Source: Cynocephalus volans
Taxonomy: Eukaryota; Chordata; Mammalia; Dermoptera; Cynocephalidae
NCBI RefSeq assembly: GCF_027409185.1
Contig: NC_084462.1
Span: 23,287,577 to 23,351,576 of the forward strand
Length of the DNA: 64,000 nt
Direction: 5' to 3'
Program-made: the position numbers and the translations under genes
The notes under the pieces: generated by a model
Database searches by the model: none
What the model was told of the DNA's origin: nothing
What the model saw: the letters and a program-made list of their open reading frames with translations, nothing else
In this document: piece after piece, positions 60,951-64,000 of the stretch
Layout: each line of letters begins with the position of its first letter
Position numbering within the stretch: position 1 is the stretch's first letter

Positions 60951-61589
60951 GCTCTTTGTATCACTGAGTCTCTGGACAACCTCCCCATCTATGCTGATAA
61001 CTCAGCCTTATGCTTCTGAGAATGTTATTTATGATATCTTTCACCCATTGCTAAGGAGACCGAGAAAGAAGATAAGCCATTTAATGTTAATAAGGACACT
61101 ATATCTCTCGTACCTGTATAAGTATTTTCACTTGTCTTTGCTTTAATTATCTGTATATTTGTGTTTATCTTCAACCAGAATAATGTCTGGGCCTTAGTCA
61201 TCTTTGTACCCTAAGCTCTTAGAGCATAGCTTTAAAAGTACAGAGGAATGCTTTAAAACACAAGTGAGTAGATGAGAGACATGGGGTGGTCGGGATGTTC
61301 TTCCAATACATAGTTTTTTTCTTCACACGTTCAGCATAATTCTTAGTAGGTAAGTCTCTTAGTAGGCGTTACCTTCTGTGGAATTAAGTGGCACAAAGAA
61401 CATGCCTTCTAGTATTTCTCCTTGCAGAGCAAGACTATTTGCATTGGTTAGTACATGGTGCTGGCTACATTTTAGTCCCAGTCAATGACCAGCCTATTAC
61501 TGTTGATATAGATTCCAACCAGTTGGACCAAGTCCTGAAAGGTAGAGCAGGTGGATGGTCATATTAGAATTAGTTATAAAATCATCTGT
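60951..61589. other. Intergenic, nothing recognised
   Basis: Unique sequence between the L1 5' end and a MaLR LTR. Confidence 0.45.
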
Positions 61590-62068
61590 CTTAGTCCATT
61601 TTTTGTTGCTTATAACAGAATGCCTGAAACTGGGTAATTTATAAAGAAGAAAATTATTTCTTACAGTTCTAGAGGTTGGGAAGTTCAAGGTTGAGGGGTC
61701 CCATTTGGCAAGGGTCTTCTTGCTGGTGAGGACTCTCTGCAGGGTCCCAAGGTGATGCAAGGTATCACATGTGGTGAGGGGGCTAGTATGTGTAAACTCA
61801 AGTCTCTCTTCCTCTTCTTATAAAGCCACCAGTCCCACTCTCTTTATCACCCATTAATCCATTAACCCATTATTTCATTGATCCAAGAATGGGTTAATTT
61901 ATCCATCAGGGCAGAGACCTCATGATCCCGTCACCTGTTAAAGGACCCACATTTCAAATGCCATAGGTAGATTTCTCACCTTCCTTATTAGATATTTCCT
62001 TATATGTTGCAATGGGGATTAAGTTACAACATGAGTTTCAGAGGGGACAGACATTTAAACTATAGCAT
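61590..62068 (-). mobile_element. ERVL-MaLR LTR (MST/MLT type)
   Basis: Antisense LTR: TGTCTTAGTCCATTTTTTGT, AAACTGGGTAATTTATAAAG, AGGGCAGAGACCTCATGATC, GGGGATTAAGTTACAACATG, ending AACTATAGCA. Solo and non-coding. Confidence 0.88.
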
Positions 62069-64000
62069 CAATTTAGAAAAGTATGTGTTTTGGAGGAAGA
62101 TAAAAATGGAGTTTTCACAGGGGTTTTGTTTTCTAGAAGTATAAAAAAGGTTTTGGGTTCAGGTGAGCTAATTAAGTTGTGGATAATTAACAGATGACAC
62201 TCTTATCATTCCTTGCTTGAATGTATTCTGTGTACTTCTCAGGTTGGGAACATAGAGAGGGAGATCTTTCACAACAGTACCCTTAGTATGGTTGTGACCT
62301 GCACTTTTTTGTCTGTGGTGAGATGAGATGGAGTCCTTTGCTCTGGAAGATCCATTGGGGAGCTGTTTGAGTAACCAAGGAGATAGGGACTAGCATCTAA
62401 ACCAATTTGTTGGGGTCTCACTCTTTTCCATAGTGACCCTTATCAGGAATGATAGGTGCTAAACAATAGTGTACCAGAGCAGCAGAGGACTTTTCAATCT
62501 CCACATTAGCTTATGTAAAATATTTTGTTGTGATCAATAGCTGTTGCAAAGACACTTGCAGTCTCTAAGTTCAGTTTCTACATTTGTAAACCAGGAATAG
62601 GAGCATGACCCTATTTAATAGTGTCCAGTGGAGCCATTGGAAGGAGGCAGAATTCCCCGGACTTTCAGTCCTACGTTTCCTGAGGATTGTCTCCCACCTC
62701 CCCATGTCTTTTCTTTGCTGATATTCAAGTTTTCTGTCACTTCTTTCTGTAATTGCCTCTCTGTTGGGCTCTGCTGTCCCAGAGATTCCAGAGTATTCCA
62801 TATGCACACCTCCATTCAAGCATACTTCTGTCTGTTACTCCACTGGGAGGCTGTTCCTGAGGAAGGGGACATGTGGCTTCCAGCCCACACCTGGCACAAT
62901 ACCTACACATGACATTCACCCACTAGGCTTGAAAGAAGGCACAAATGAATAGATGTATTGTTGCATTACACTTGCCAGGAAGAGTGATGGATTTTTTTAG
63001 TGCCTCCAGGCGAAATCCTTAACCCAAAGGTTACAAACTATGATGGTAGACATTTCATTCTGCTTGACAAGCTCCCAAGTAAGGAAAAGGAGGCAGAAGA
63101 CATAGTTGTGACTTAATACATTTTACCAATGAGGTGTGCACCTACTCAGGCCAGTGTCGGGCAGGCCTGGGCACTTACAAGCAAGACAGATGGGAAGGGT
63201 TGGTGAGGTACGGGTGTCAGCTTCTGCAGAAGAGCTGAAAGTGGGAAAGGATAACAATAAAAGGAAGTACACAAGAACAGCTTAAACTTGTTCTATTTCT
63301 GTTGAGTTTTAAGAACTTCGAGGTTTTGTTTGTCATGTAATCTATGATTCTTCAGGCCAATATATGGAACAATATATGGAACAGCATATATGGAACATGG
63401 GTCAGAGTGATGATAATGAGCCAGTGTGATTCCCAAATGCTCAGCCATGGGATTTCTGCCATCAGGAGTGTAGCGGGGGCTCACAGGTGACAGTGACCGC
63501 TGTTACAGTCTTTCTCCTTATGGGCTCCTGGGGCCTGTTCTCCACCCATTAGAAGATCCCCCGCTCATTGCAAAGCAGGAAGCCATCTGCTCTGATCCCC
63601 ACTGCCCTGAAGAAAAAGCTCGAATCATCTTTTTGGAGCTCTGGGTGCTGTGTGTGCAGCCTGTAGTGACATCTGCCACGTCATTAGTGGCTAAGGTGGT
63701 TGGGATCCATCTGGCCATCCAGGCTGCCGCTCTCCCCTTTTCTCCCTTTACACCCACAGTTCTTGGACATGCAGTCTCTCCAGAGAGAGGAGGCTATTCT
63801 TTTGTTAAGAATCTGTCTAAATTGCTGTCTACTGCAGGACCATCTCAGGGACTGTTCAGGAAGCAGCATGAATCTCTACTGGTTGCTGCAGCCATCAGCT
63901 CCATATCTTGCATGTTGTGTGGCTCTTTGAGGGGCCCTGATGCCAACAGAATCTTCGTAGAACACTGTGAACTTTCAGTGATGGCATCTGAGGCCCAGCC
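62069..64000. other. Intergenic, mostly unique
   Basis: A small MIR scrap at about 62570-62630 (TACATTTGTAAACCAGG) and a short 12 bp tandem repeat at 63358-63395. The last 500 bases are GC-richer (ACCCACAGTTCTTGGACATG at 63750) but I recognised no exon; the frames on both strands are unassigned. Confidence 0.45.
63358..63395 (+). repeat. 12 bp tandem repeat, three units
   Basis: CAATATATGGAA twice, then CAGCATATATGGAA. Confidence 0.93.

Overview
The window looks like nuclear DNA of a placental mammal, most likely a colugo (flying lemur, order Dermoptera). It holds split exons with GT/AG splice sites, ancient eutherian repeats (MIR, L2, MER5, MER20, MLT/MST-type LTRs) and several L1 elements. 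It also holds three copies of a tRNA-Ile-derived SINE with the sequence and dimeric layout of the CYN family known from colugos. The SINE identification is from recall of the family, not from a search.

Gene content is sparse. From 95 to 7827 on the + strand lie the last four coding exons of a SCAN/zinc-finger gene that I identify as ZSCAN25: linker exons at 95-278 and 886-977, a degenerate KRAB-like exon at 2247-2367, and a terminal exon at 6995-7827 with seven C2H2 fingers. All splice phases agree. The SCAN exon lies upstream of the window. From 26102 down to 25162 on the - strand is a family-1-like olfactory receptor with a frameshift, an in-frame deletion and a degraded DRY motif, so it is a pseudogene or a decaying gene. 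In human the next gene after ZSCAN25 is the CYP3A cluster; I recognised no CYP3A exon in the remaining 56 kb, which is mostly transposon.

Layout: 1-8.2 kb, ZSCAN25; 8.2-25 kb, unique sequence with MIR, L2, L1M, MER5/MER20, two SINEs and a nested L2/MLT1/MST stack (20.9-22.9 kb); 25.1-26.1 kb, the olfactory receptor; 28.5-33.6 kb, an L2 split by an L1 that appears to carry a 3' transduction, then further L1; 34.5-40.4 kb, a long - strand L1 split by a 1.36 kb mariner; 42.7-44.1 kb, an old LTR split by a solo class-I-type LTR; 44.1-51.95 kb, two abutting - strand L1s, one carrying a SINE; 53.4-55.4 kb, older L1 fragments; 57.6-60.95 kb, a third - strand L1 with a CpG-rich 5' region built of about four 92-102 bp repeats; 61.6-62.1 kb, an MST/MLT-type LTR; then unique sequence to the end.

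I found no evidence of a novel multi-gene system. The points most worth checking are the L1 3' transduction, the repeated L1 5' region, the mariner-in-L1 insertion, the CX1C finger of ZSCAN25 and the olfactory receptor lesions.
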